A stretch of 64,000 bases of DNA from Methylopila henanensis (GTDB taxonomy: Bacteria; Pseudomonadota; Alphaproteobacteria; Rhizobiales; Methylopilaceae), in contig NZ_JBHUER010000003.1 in assembly GCF_042681025.1 (NCBI RefSeq), positions 186,001 through 250,000 of the forward strand, in the 5' to 3' direction. The notes beneath the pieces are model-generated. The model worked only from the letters and a program-made list of their open reading frames with translations. It had not been told where the DNA came from and made no database searches. The translations under genes were made by a program, and so were the position numbers. Below, in pieces: positions 1-7,970 of this stretch; position 1 is the first letter of the stretch, and each line of letters opens with the position of its first letter.

Positions 1-1516
1 CGCGCGCGGCCGTGAGGCCGTCGCGGCGCGGCATGCGCAGGTCGAGCAGCACCACGTCGAACGGCTCCGCGTCGAAGGCCTCGCAGGCGGCGACGCCGTC
101 GCCGGCCTGCTGGACGGAGCAGCCCAGCCGGTTGAGATGGGCGAAGGCGATCAGCGCGCTCACCGGATCGTCCTCCGCCAGCAGCGCGCGCAGGCCGCCG
201 GCGCGCGGCTGCGCGGCCCCGGCTGCGTCGGCCGCCGGCGCGCCCGCCAGCGCCGAGATCGGACGCGGATCGGCGAGCCGGCTCACGAGCGAGCCCGGCC
301 GCACCGGCTTGATCAGGAAGCCGTCGAACCCGTCCGCGGCGAGCGCCGGCAGTTCGCGGCGTTCGGAGGCGGCCAGCAGCGCGACGCAGAGCGTGGCTCC
401 GCCGAGTTTCGCCGCGATCGCGAAGTCGTTGGCCCGGCCCGTCGCGCCCCGGTCGATCAGCGCCGCGTCCGCGCGAAGGTCGCGCACGGCGGCGGCCACC
501 TCGTGCGGGGCGGACTGCGTGACCAAAGTCGCGTTCGCGCCGCGGGCGGCGAGCGCCTCGACCAGGAACGGTCCGCTGAAGGGCGCGGCCGACACCACGG
601 CGACGCGTCGGCCTGCGAGCGCTTCGGCGGAGACGGGCTGCGCCGCCGCGTCGGCCGCGGGCAGCCGCAGCGTGAAGGTCGCGCCGGCGCCGGGCGTGGA
701 GCAAGCAGTCAGCGCGCCGCCCATGGCGCCTGCGAGCCGCTTCGAGATCGCAAGCCCGAGGCCGACCCCCGGCAGGGCGGGATCGGCGCCCGCCCGCTCG
801 AACTCCGCGAAGATGCGGGCGCCGTCCTCCGGGTCGAAGCCCGGCCCGGTGTCGGCGACCTCGAAGCGCGCGCCGTCGCCGTCGCGCGCCAGGGTGAGGC
901 CGACGCCGCCGGTCTCGGTGAACTTCACCGCGTTGCCGGCGAGGTTGAGCAGGATCTGCCTCAGCCGCGCGGCGTCGCCCATCATCCGCGCGGGCGCGTC
1001 GGCGGCGATGCGGATGGCGAGGTCGAGCCCCTTGTCGTGCGCGCGCGGCGCGAGCAGCTCGGCGACAGCCTCCAGCACCTCGGCCGGATCGAACGGAGCC
1101 GCCTTCAGCGCGACCGCGTCGGCCTCGATGCGCGACAGGTCGAGAATCTCGTCGACGAGCGACAGCATCGCTTCGGCGGAGGTCTTCATGGCGAGCGCGT
1201 AGGTGCGCTGGTCGGGCGCAAGCGCCGTGTCGAGCAGCAGGTCGCCGGCGCCCACGACGCCCGTCAGCGGGGTGCGCATCTCATGGGTGACGGCGGCGAG
1301 GAACCGGGATTTGGCCCGCGCCGCGGACGACGCGTCGCCGGAGGGGGGCGAACTGTCCTCGCGGTCGCGCGCCTCCCAGAGAGCGTCTCGGGCGGTTTCG
1401 AGCGCGTCCTCGAGCGCGTCCACGCGCCGCCGAGCCCGCGTCCAGGCGGCCGTCGCCATGACGGCGAGGGCCGCGGCGACGGCGGCGAGGATCAGAGCTG
1501 CGGCGTCGATACCCAC
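1..1516 (-). CDS. Hybrid sensor histidine kinase/response regulator (partial, runs off left edge)
   Basis: Two-component signalling protein; at least 505 codons are visible and the 3' end lies outside the window. Reading the minus strand gives a short N-terminus with one hydrophobic segment (about residues 4-24), a short linker, the dimerisation/phosphoacceptor box with THEMRTPL (His at 1283-1285), and a HATPase domain with NAVKF, DTGPGF and GLGLAIS motifs. A degenerate receiver-like domain follows, with a possible acceptor Asp in ALIDRGA but no clear acidic pair. The last part is a second receiver with AEDD and VVLLDLRMP, the likely phosphorylated Asp. The GTG start at 1516 is chosen because GGAG lies 9 bases upstream and it includes the membrane segment; an in-frame ATG at 1459 would remove most of it. 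The ligand is unknown. Confidence 0.85.
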   Translation of the reverse strand, partial: MGIDAAALILAAVAAALAVMATAAWTRARRRVDALEDALETARDALWEARDREDSSPPSGDASSAARAKSRFLAAVTHEMRTPLTGVVGAGDLLLDTALAPDQRTYALAMKTSAEAMLSLVDEILDLSRIEADAVALKAAPFDPAEVLEAVAELLAPRAHDKGLDLAIRIAADAPARMMGDAARLRQILLNLAGNAVKFTETGGVGLTLARDGDGARFEVADTGPGFDPEDGARIFAEFERAGADPALPGVGLGLAISKRLAGAMGGALTACSTPGAGATFTLRLPAADAAAQPVSAEALAGRRVAVVSAAPFSGPFLVEALAARGANATLVTQSAPHEVAAAVRDLRADAALIDRGATGRANDFAIAAKLGGATLCVALLAASERRELPALAADGFDGFLIKPVRPGSLVSRLADPRPISALAGAPAADAAGAAQPRAGGLRALLAEDDPVSALIAFAHLNRLGCSVQQAGDGVAACEAFDAEPFDVVLLDLRMPRRDGLTAAR

Positions 1517-1653
1517 GTGGTCGGTCTCCGCCGGCGCGAGACGTTGCGCGCCGCCGGGACATGCTAGAGTGGAGGGCCTTGCGGAACCCTTGACGACGGA
1601 CGCGCGGCTTCGCCGCCGTCTCGGCGGGGCCCCGCGCCACAGGAAGGCACGGC

Positions 1654-2133
1654 ATGAGCGTCGCGTTCACCCGCGAGCAGGACAACGAGGCGACCGCGGC
1701 GGACCTGCCCGATCGCCCGATCTCGCCGCACCCCAATCTCGTCACCGCGGAGGGCCTCGCCGCCCTCGACGCCGCGCTCGCCGAGGCAAGGGCGGCCTAC
1801 GCCGCCGCGCAGGCCTCGGGCGACATCCAGACCGACCGCACCGCGATGGCGCGCGCGACCCGCGACCTGCGCTACTACGCCGCCCGCCGGGCGAGCGCCG
1901 AGCTGGTCGAGCCGCAGCGCGGGTCGGGCGTCGCGACCTTCGGCAGCCGGGTGACGTTCGACCGCGAGGACGGGCGCCGGCAGAGCTTCCGCATCGTCGG
2001 CGAGGACGAGGCGGACCCCGCCAGGGGCTCGGTGTCCTACGTGTCGCCGCTCGCCCGCGCGCTGGTCGGCAAGGCCGTGGGCGACGCCGCGACGGTTGCA
2101 GGCGGCGAGGTCGAGATCGTCGCGATCGACTGA
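1654..2133 (+). CDS. GreA/GreB-family transcription elongation factor-like protein
   Basis: A 159-residue protein. The N-terminal half is helical and Ala/Arg-rich (about residues 30-85) and could form the Gre coiled coil. The C-terminal half (about 90-159) reads as the FKBP-like Gre domain: GSRVTF, then FRIVGEDEADPARGSVSYVSPLARALVGKAVGD, which is the family's hallmark VG.DEAD...I...SPLARALLGK..GD pattern. Gre factors bind in the RNA polymerase secondary channel and rescue backtracked complexes. Here the coiled coil may be altered, so cleavage activity is not certain. AGGAAGG sits about 7 bases before the ATG. It diverges from the hybrid kinase and converges on the cupin gene. It is a paralogue-type Gre protein and not necessarily the housekeeping greA. 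Confidence 0.8.
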   Translation: MSVAFTREQDNEATAADLPDRPISPHPNLVTAEGLAALDAALAEARAAYAAAQASGDIQTDRTAMARATRDLRYYAARRASAELVEPQRGSGVATFGSRVTFDREDGRRQSFRIVGEDEADPARGSVSYVSPLARALVGKAVGDAATVAGGEVEIVAID

Positions 2134-2144
2134 GCGCGGTCCGG

Positions 2145-2636
2145 TCAGGGCCGCGTGTGGATCGGATCGATCCAGTAGACCTCTTCCGGAGCCTCGACCG
2201 GGTCGACGTCGGCGATGTTCACCACCACCGCCTCGTTGTCGGACCGCACCAGCACGCATTCGAGCGGGTTGTCGGGGTCGGCGTTGATCTCCTGATGCGG
2301 CACGAAAGGCGGCACGAAGATGAAGTCGCCGGGGCCGGCTTCGGCGACGAACTCCAGCCGCTCGCCCCAGCGCATCCGCGCCCTGCCGCTCACCACATAG
2401 ATGACGCTTTCGAGCGCGCCGTGATGGTGCACGCCGGTCTTGGCGTCGGGCTGGATCGAAACCGTGCCGGCCCAGATCTTCTGCGCGCCGACGCGGGCGT
2501 GGTTGATGGCGGCCTGCCGGAACATGCCCGGCGTCTGCGCCGTGTTGGGGTCGAGCCGGTCGCCGCGGATGACGCGCACGCCGTCGTGCTTCCAGCGCTC
2601 GCCCGCGGGGGCGTCATGGTCGTGATCGTGGCTCAT
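2145..2636 (-). CDS. Single-domain cupin protein
   Basis: A 163-residue cytoplasmic protein with one cupin barrel. Motif 1 is seen as GVHHHGALESVIYVVSG and motif 2 as GDFIFVPPFVPHQEIN, giving the usual three His and one Glu metal ligands. The N-terminus is His/Asp-rich (MSHDHDHD) and might also bind metal. The start at 2636 is fixed by a strong AGGAGG six bases upstream; the reading frame extends 30 codons further but that part reads like non-coding sequence. It ends 11 bases from the stop of the convergent Gre-like gene. The substrate cannot be deduced; relatives include dioxygenases, isomerases and sugar-binding regulators. Confidence 0.82.
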   Translation of the reverse strand: MSHDHDHDAPAGERWKHDGVRVIRGDRLDPNTAQTPGMFRQAAINHARVGAQKIWAGTVSIQPDAKTGVHHHGALESVIYVVSGRARMRWGERLEFVAEAGPGDFIFVPPFVPHQEINADPDNPLECVLVRSDNEAVVVNIADVDPVEAPEEVYWIDPIHTRP

Positions 2637-2824
2637 GGGCGGCCTCCTGAAGCGGGGACGATCCCGCGTCCCGGCGCCGACATCAAGCGCCGGCGTTTCT
2701 TGGGCCAGGCGCCGGCCATGGTCCAAACGCGCTACGCACTACCACCAGTTGCTTCGGCAGGGAGGATTTGCTTGCCTCTGGTTGGGGAACGCTCGGCCGC
2801 AAGCCGACGCCGGGGGAGGACAGC

Positions 2825-5758
2825 ATGCGCGTTGCGGATTTCGATGGGTTCGATCCGGCGTCCGGGGCGGCGTCGCGCGTGTTCGACGACACCATTCCGG
2901 GCGACGCCACCACGACCGAGACGATCGCGGTCGGCGGCTCGGAAGTCGGCTACATCGGGCCGGACTCCAGCGACGAGGACTGGTACGGCGTCACGTTGAC
3001 CGAGGGCGAGACCTACACGGTCAGTCTCGCCGCGAGCGGCGACGGCGAACTCGATCCGTATCTCTATGTCTATGATCTGGCCGGAGGTCTGCTCTACGCC
3101 AATGACGACAGCGGCGAAGGCCTGAACTCAAGCCTTACGTTCACCGCCACGTATACGGGCCAGTACTATCTCGGCGCCGCGGCCTACCTCAGCGGCGGAA
3201 ACATTGGCGAGTACACGCTCAGCATCGACATCGACGTCCCGCCGCCGCCGGCGGACCTGCTCGACTCGATCGACTGGGGCACGCAGGTGTCGACGCAGGA
3301 CAACGTCATCCGGGTCTATTTCGCCGCGGATGGCGAGACCTTCGACGGCGAGACCTCGATCGGCTGGAGCGCCTACGAAATCACGCAGGCGATGCTCGCC
3401 TTCGAGACCTACGCGCACATCCTCGACGTCACGTTCGAGATCGTCGACGACGTCGTTTCGTCCGATTTCCAGCTCGTGCTCGATCTGGATGATCCGGGCA
3501 GCCTCGGCTACTTCAACCCCCCCGGCGAGATCAACGCCGGCGTCGGCTGGTTCAACGCCGACGGCGTCGGCTGGAGCGACGGGCTGGAACAGGGCGGCTA
3601 CGGCTTCATCACGCTGATCCACGAGTACGGCCACGGGCTTGGCCTCGCGCATCCGCATGATAATGGCGGCACGTCCGTCATCATGGACGGCGTGACCGGC
3701 CCGTTCGGCAGCTACGGCGTGGCGGACCTGAACCAGGGCGTGTTCACGACGATGTCCTACAACGACGCGTGGCCGCTTGGCCCGCTTGGGCTGTCGGGGA
3801 CCTACGCCTATGGGTGGCAGGGGACGCCGATGGCGCTCGACATCGCCGTGCTGCAGGAGAAGTACGGCGCGAACACGGACTACAACTCCGGCGACAACGT
3901 CTATCTGCTGCCCTCGGCCAACGCGCTCGGGACGTTCTATTCGGCGATCTGGGACGGCGGCGGCGTCGACGAGATCCGCTACGACGGGACGGCTGCGGCC
4001 ACGATCGACCTGCGGGCGGCGACGCTGCTGTACGAATATGGCGGCGGCGGCTTCATCTCCTACGCCAGCGACGTGATCGGCGGTTTCACCATCGCGAACG
4101 GGGTGGTGATCGAGAACGCGACCGGCGGCTCGGGGAACGACGTGCTGGTCGGCAACGCCGGGCGCAACGTGCTGAACGGACGCGGCGGCGCGGACGAGAT
4201 GATCGGCGGCGCCGGGAACGACCGCTACATCGTCGACAACGTCGGCGACATCGTCTTCGAGTACGAGAGCGAAGGCGCCGACGTCGTCGAGTCCTCGGTC
4301 ACCTACGCGCTTTCGGACAACATCGAGAACCTGAAGCTGACCGGGACGGCGTCGATCAACGGCACGGGCAACGGTCTGGCCAACGTTCTGCTTGGCAACA
4401 ATGCGGCCAACCGGCTGAACGGCCTCGGCGGCGCCGACGAGATGCGCGGCGCCGACGGCAACGACCTCTATGTCGTCGACAACGTCGGCGACATCGTCAT
4501 CGAGCGCGCGAACCAGGGCGCCGATAGGGTCGACAGCTACATCACGTACACGCTGGGCGCGCATGTCGAGCACCTCAAGCTGATCGGCGACGCGACGATC
4601 AACGGCTCGGGCAACGAACTCGCGAACATCATCTCCGGCAACGCCGCGAACAACCGCATCGACGGCCGCGGCGGCGCCGACGACATGCGCGGCGGAGCCG
4701 GCAACGACACCTATTACGTCGACAATGTCGGGGATCGCGTCACCGAGCGGGCGGGCGAAGGCGTCGATCTGGTCGATTCAACCGTGAGCTACGTGCTGTC
4801 CGCCCATGTCGAGTACCTGCGGCTGTCCGGCACGGCGGCGATCGGCGGCGTCGGCAACGATCTCGCCAACGTCATCTCGGGCAACGGCGCGAACAACCGC
4901 ATCGACGGCCGCGGCGGCGCCGACGACATGCGCGGCGGAGCCGGCGACGACACCTACTTCGTCGACAACACCGGAGACATCGTCACCGAGCGCCCCGGCG
5001 GCGGCGTCGATCTGGTCGACTCGACCGTGAGCTACGCGCTTTCCGCCCATGTCGAGTACCTGCGATTGTCCGGGACGGCGGCGATCGGCGGCGTCGGCAA
5101 CAACCTCGCCAACGTCATCTCGGGCAACGGCGCGAACAATCGCATCGACGGTCGCGGCGGCGCCGACGACATGCGCGGCGGAGCCGGCGACGACACCTAT
5201 GTGGTCGACAATGTCGGCGACATCGTCACCGAACGCTCGGGCGGGGGAACCGACACCGTCGAGAGCACGGTGAGCCACACGCTGTCCGCGCATGTGGAGA
5301 ACCTGAGTCTGCGCGGCGCCGGCGCGATAAACGCGACTGGAAACGGCCTCGCCAACGTCATTACCGGAAACAACGCCGCGAACGTGCTCAACGGCGGACT
5401 CGGAGCCGACACGCTGACCGGCAACCGCGGCGCGGACATCTTCGTGTTCGACACGGTGCTCGGGGGCGGCAACATCGACCGCATTACCGACTTTTCGGTG
5501 CCGCAGGACACCATCCGGCTCGATGACGGGATCTTCACGGGCCTCGCGGTCACGCCGACCCCCGCCGGCAACGTGCTCGCCGCGAGCGCGTTCACGATCG
5601 GCGCGGCGGCGACCGACGCGTTCGACCGTATCATCTACAATTCCGCCACCGGCGCGCTGTTCTTCGACTTGGACGGCGTCGGCGGCGCGGACCAGGTCCA
5701 GTTCGCTACGCTGACCGCCGGCCTCGGCCTGACCAACCTCGACTTCCAAGTGGTCTGA
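2825..5758 (+). CDS. Secreted serralysin-type (M10) metalloprotease with PPC domain and RTX repeats
   Basis: A 977-residue protein without a classical signal peptide. Order: a PPC-like domain (about residues 20-120, with DEDWYGVTL, LDPYLYVYD), a metzincin protease domain with HEYGHGLGLAH (zinc ligands His266, His270, His276; catalytic Glu267) and Met-turn TTMSYND (Met310). RTX nonapeptides such as GGSGNDVLVG begin near residue 433, then five 81-residue modules follow. The end (about 875-977: FDTVLGGGNIDRITDFS) is the serralysin C-terminal secretion region. Such proteases fold on calcium outside the cell and usually leave by type I secretion through an uncleaved C-terminal signal; no type I transporter is encoded here. 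The ATG at 2825 is preferred over one 57 bases upstream because GGGGAGG lies just before it. It converges on the type II secretion genes. Confidence 0.92.
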   Translation: MRVADFDGFDPASGAASRVFDDTIPGDATTTETIAVGGSEVGYIGPDSSDEDWYGVTLTEGETYTVSLAASGDGELDPYLYVYDLAGGLLYANDDSGEGLNSSLTFTATYTGQYYLGAAAYLSGGNIGEYTLSIDIDVPPPPADLLDSIDWGTQVSTQDNVIRVYFAADGETFDGETSIGWSAYEITQAMLAFETYAHILDVTFEIVDDVVSSDFQLVLDLDDPGSLGYFNPPGEINAGVGWFNADGVGWSDGLEQGGYGFITLIHEYGHGLGLAHPHDNGGTSVIMDGVTGPFGSYGVADLNQGVFTTMSYNDAWPLGPLGLSGTYAYGWQGTPMALDIAVLQEKYGANTDYNSGDNVYLLPSANALGTFYSAIWDGGGVDEIRYDGTAAATIDLRAATLLYEYGGGGFISYASDVIGGFTIANGVVIENATGGSGNDVLVGNAGRNVLNGRGGADEMIGGAGNDRYIVDNVGDIVFEYESEGADVVESSVTYALSDNIENLKLTGTASINGTGNGLANVLLGNNAANRLNGLGGADEMRGADGNDLYVVDNVGDIVIERANQGADRVDSYITYTLGAHVEHLKLIGDATINGSGNELANIISGNAANNRIDGRGGADDMRGGAGNDTYYVDNVGDRVTERAGEGVDLVDSTVSYVLSAHVEYLRLSGTAAIGGVGNDLANVISGNGANNRIDGRGGADDMRGGAGDDTYFVDNTGDIVTERPGGGVDLVDSTVSYALSAHVEYLRLSGTAAIGGVGNNLANVISGNGANNRIDGRGGADDMRGGAGDDTYVVDNVGDIVTERSGGGTDTVESTVSHTLSAHVENLSLRGAGAINATGNGLANVITGNNAANVLNGGLGADTLTGNRGADIFVFDTVLGGGNIDRITDFSVPQDTIRLDDGIFTGLAVTPTPAGNVLAASAFTIGAAATDAFDRIIYNSATGALFFDLDGVGGADQVQFATLTAGLGLTNLDFQVV
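4235..5449 (+). repeat. Five tandem in-frame 243-bp repeats inside the RTX protease gene
   Basis: The codons for DN(V/T)GD recur at exactly 4235, 4478, 4721, 4964 and 5207, and the equivalent Asp codon recurs at 5450, so the period is 243 bp (81 residues) without any indel. Each module has a linker of the form DNVGDIV-x-ER...GxD-VxSxVSY-LxxHVExLxLxG, then LANVIxGNxANNRIDGRGGADDMRGGAGxDTY with the nonapeptides. Units three and four are nearly identical at DNA level over long stretches, which suggests recent duplication or gene conversion. The first units are more diverged. Confidence 0.93.
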
Positions 5759-5813
5759 CCAAGCTGTCAGCACATCTGGAGAACGAGGCCCGCACCCCGC
5801 GCGCCGGGCCTCG

Positions 5814-6293
5814 TCAGTCGTCCGTTCCGCCATGCGCCGGGGCGTCCCGCTTCGGATCGAACAGCCGATACTCCTCCTCCCGCTCGCCAAGCGTCAGCCG
5901 CAGAGCCGCAGGGTCGATCGCCGTCACAAGCCAGCCGTCAAGCATGTCGCCGAGCCGGAGCTGGCTGACCTGTTTGGAGTCGAGCTCCTCGATCACGGCG
6001 ACGGACTCGTCCGGGCCCTCGATCACGCCGGTGAGGCGGAGACTGGGCTGAACCGCGGGCGGCGGCTCCGGCGCGGCGGCCTCCTCGAGCGGCGCGGGCG
6101 CTTCGTCTGTCGCCGGCGCGGGCGGCGGCCGGCGCGAAGGCGTGAACAGCGGGCGGTCGCGGAACCCGGTCAGGCTCGCAGCGTCCAGGCTTTGCAGCGG
6201 GTTGAGGCCGGAGGGCGCGGCCTCCTGCGCCCGCGCGGACAGCGCCCCGGCGACGGCCAACGCCAATGCCACGAGCGCATGCATGCGGCTCAT
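5814..6293 (-). CDS. Type II secretion GspC/GspN-like periplasmic protein
   Basis: A 159-residue protein with an N-terminal signal peptide or anchor (residues 1-22, ending ALSARA-QEA). A Pro/Ala-rich linker with RDRPLFTPSRRPPP follows, then a small beta domain: LRLTGVIEGPDESVAVIEE, VSQLRLGDMLDGWLVTAIDPAALRLTLGEREEEYRLFDP. This layout matches the inner-membrane clamp component GspC (homology region), which touches the outer-membrane secretin; in Alphaproteobacteria such genes are often labelled GspN. There is no PDZ domain. The start codon overlaps the end of gspM by 4 bases, so the two are translationally coupled. It is the last gene of the minus-strand secretion block. Confidence 0.68.
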   Translation of the reverse strand: MSRMHALVALALAVAGALSARAQEAAPSGLNPLQSLDAASLTGFRDRPLFTPSRRPPPAPATDEAPAPLEEAAAPEPPPAVQPSLRLTGVIEGPDESVAVIEELDSKQVSQLRLGDMLDGWLVTAIDPAALRLTLGEREEEYRLFDPKRDAPAHGGTDD

Positions 6294-6844
6294 GGGGCGG
6301 CGCTCCGCACCGGGCCCGCCGCGACCAGGCCGACTCGCAGGGCCGGGTTCTCTGGGTCGCCCTCTCCACCCGCTTCAAGCCGTCGGATTTCCAGCCGCTC
6401 GATCGCGATCAGGGGCAGGCCGGTCTCCAGCCCGTGCATCAGCGCGAGCAGGCCGGCGTTGTCGGCGTCGAAGGCGACGCGCAGGCGCACGCGTTCGCCG
6501 CCCGCGTCCTCGGCTTCCGGCGCCGGCGCGTCCAGGGTCTCGATCACGCTCCCGCCGGAGGCCGCGACCGCGTCCGTCAGCAGGCGGCGCAGGCTGGCCT
6601 TGGCGAGCTCCGCCGTCGCGCCCGGCACGTAGATCGCGGAGCCGTCGCGCTGCGCGACCGGGCGGCTTTCGGCCTCGCGCACGCGCCGCTCCAGCGCCGC
6701 CACGGTCGCCTCCTGGCGCGCGGCCAGGCCGTCGAGGTCGCGCGCCGCAAGCAGGTTCAGGGCCGCGAGTGCGGCGAGCGCCGGCGGCGTCGCGAGCGCG
6801 AGGCAGAGCACGGCGAAGCGCAGCGGGTCGCGGGGCGCGGTCAT
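6290..6844 (-). CDS. gspM: Type II secretion system protein GspM-like
   Basis: A 184-residue bitopic membrane protein: a short cytoplasmic N-terminus, one transmembrane helix (about 12-33, LCLALATPPALAALAALNLL), a helical region (about 35-60), then a ferredoxin-like periplasmic domain with GSAIYVPGATAELAKASLRRLL and LLALMHGLETGLPLIAIERLEIR. This is the short GspM type (T2SSM_b). GspM partners GspL in the inner-membrane assembly platform. Both ends overlap neighbours by 4 bases (gspL upstream, the GspC/N-like gene downstream), so this is one operon. Confidence 0.75.
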   Translation of the reverse strand: MTAPRDPLRFAVLCLALATPPALAALAALNLLAARDLDGLAARQEATVAALERRVREAESRPVAQRDGSAIYVPGATAELAKASLRRLLTDAVAASGGSVIETLDAPAPEAEDAGGERVRLRVAFDADNAGLLALMHGLETGLPLIAIERLEIRRLEAGGEGDPENPALRVGLVAAGPVRSAAP

Positions 6845-7896
6845 GGCGTCCGGCCCGCGGCGCGAGGGACGGCCGGCGTGCGTTCGGCGGCGATCTCGAA
6901 CCCGTCGCGGCCGTCCGGCCGGCGCTGGACGGGGGCGGCGAAATGCGCGCCGCGCAACGCGCCCGTCGCCTCCAGCAGGCCGATCAGCTCGGGCGCGGCC
7001 TCGGCGTCGCCGGCGAGCCGCACCCGCGCGCCGTCGAGTTCAAGTTCGCGCAGCGCAGCGCCGTCGGGAAGCGCGGAGGCGAGCCGGTCAACGAAGGTCA
7101 CCGCGGCGGTCTCCGGGCGCTTTTCCGCGATCAGCGAGGCCTCGCGGGAGCCGCCGCCGGAAAGACGGAGCAGGGCGGCGCGGCCGGCGGCGGCGCGAGC
7201 CACGAGATCGGCGGCGCGGGNNNNNNNNNNNNNNNNCGCCGCGAGATCGGCGGCGCGGGCTTCGACGGCGCCGAGCGCGACGAACGACCAGCCGGCGAGG
7301 GGCAACAGCACGAGCGCGCTCGCCGCCGCAGCGCCCGCGACCATGCGGCGGGCGCGGGCCTGCGCCGGATCGCGCCGGCCCCGCCAGAGGTCGAGCGCGA
7401 GCGGCGCGGCGGGGTCGGCGCCGCCGGGGCCGATCCCGGTCGGCGTGAAGCCGGCGGCCTCCGCGCGCGCGCTCCAGAGCTCGACCGTCTCGCGCGCTGC
7501 GGCGACGACCTCGACCTTCAGCGCGCCGTCGGCGGCGTCCTCCTGCCGATAGGCGTAGACGACCCGCTCCGGAGCCCATGGGACCAGCCGGTCGAGGCGC
7601 GCGTCCAGCACGGCGTCGAGATAGGGCCTCGTCGCGCCCGGGAAGCTCAGCTCGCGCCGCAGCGTCGCGCCCGGCGGCAGCGTCAGCGCGCCGCTCGCGC
7701 CTGCGACCGGCGGCGTCAGCTTCCGGGCGGCGCCGTCGGGCGCGATCTCATAGAGCGCGAGCGCGTCGCCTTCGGCCACGGCGACGCGGCGGCGCGGGCC
7801 GCCGGCGCGAGCGAACAGCGGCGCCGCCAGAGCGGCGAGGTCGTCCGCGAGGTTACGAAACACGCCCGCAAGCGCCACGGCGCCGGCCCCCAGCAT
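6841..7896 (-). CDS. gspL: Type II secretion GspL/PilN-like protein (interrupted by an assembly gap)
   Basis: About 351 residues including six unknown ones. The N-terminal cytoplasmic part (about 35-190) holds beta strands and VPWAPERVVYAYR, typical of the GspL/PilM-like region that recruits the ATPase. A transmembrane helix lies near 195-215 (AAAASALVLLPLAGWSFVAL). It is followed by a coiled stretch containing the gap and a small periplasmic ferredoxin-like domain (about 255-335, FVDRLASALPDGAALRELELDG). The run of Ns at 7221-7236 falls in the coiled stretch, so the true length is uncertain by some codons, although the frame stays open across it. It lies 74 bases after gspE and overlaps gspM. 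Confidence 0.72.
   Translation of the reverse strand: MLGAGAVALAGVFRNLADDLAALAAPLFARAGGPRRRVAVAEGDALALYEIAPDGAARKLTPPVAGASGALTLPPGATLRRELSFPGATRPYLDAVLDARLDRLVPWAPERVVYAYRQEDAADGALKVEVVAAARETVELWSARAEAAGFTPTGIGPGGADPAAPLALDLWRGRRDPAQARARRMVAGAAAASALVLLPLAGWSFVALGAVEARAADLAAXXXXXXRAADLVARAAAGRAALLRLSGGGSREASLIAEKRPETAAVTFVDRLASALPDGAALRELELDGARVRLAGDAEAAPELIGLLEATGALRGAHFAAPVQRRPDGRDGFEIAAERTPAVPRAAGRTP
7221..7236. other. Assembly gap of 16 Ns
   Basis: Sixteen consecutive Ns inside the gspL-like gene. The same 18 bases (CGAGATCGGCGGCGCGGG) end immediately before the gap (7203-7220) and recur just after it (7242-7259), 39 bases apart. Either two contig ends overlap and were not merged, or a genuine GC-rich tandem repeat could not be read through. 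Collapsing the 39 bases would keep the frame. Confidence 0.97.
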
Positions 7897-7970
7897 CGGT
7901 TCGGGCGATCGCCCCCCGCGCCGACCCTAGCCTGCGGCGCGCCGAGGTCAACGACATCCGCGTGACGGTG

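Noticed and set aside
137..1567. Plus-strand open frame opposite the hybrid kinase
   Set aside because: The minus strand gives clear HisKA, HATPase and receiver motifs, so the plus-strand frame is a shadow.
3128..4573. Long minus-strand open frame (481 codons) opposite the RTX protease
   Set aside because: It mirrors the GC-rich repeats of the protease gene on the other strand, contains repetitive Val/Asp/Arg sequence and no recognisable domain.
4235..5449. Possible CRISPR or satellite array
   Set aside because: The 243-bp repeat is in frame and encodes RTX modules; the units are adjacent, without spacers.
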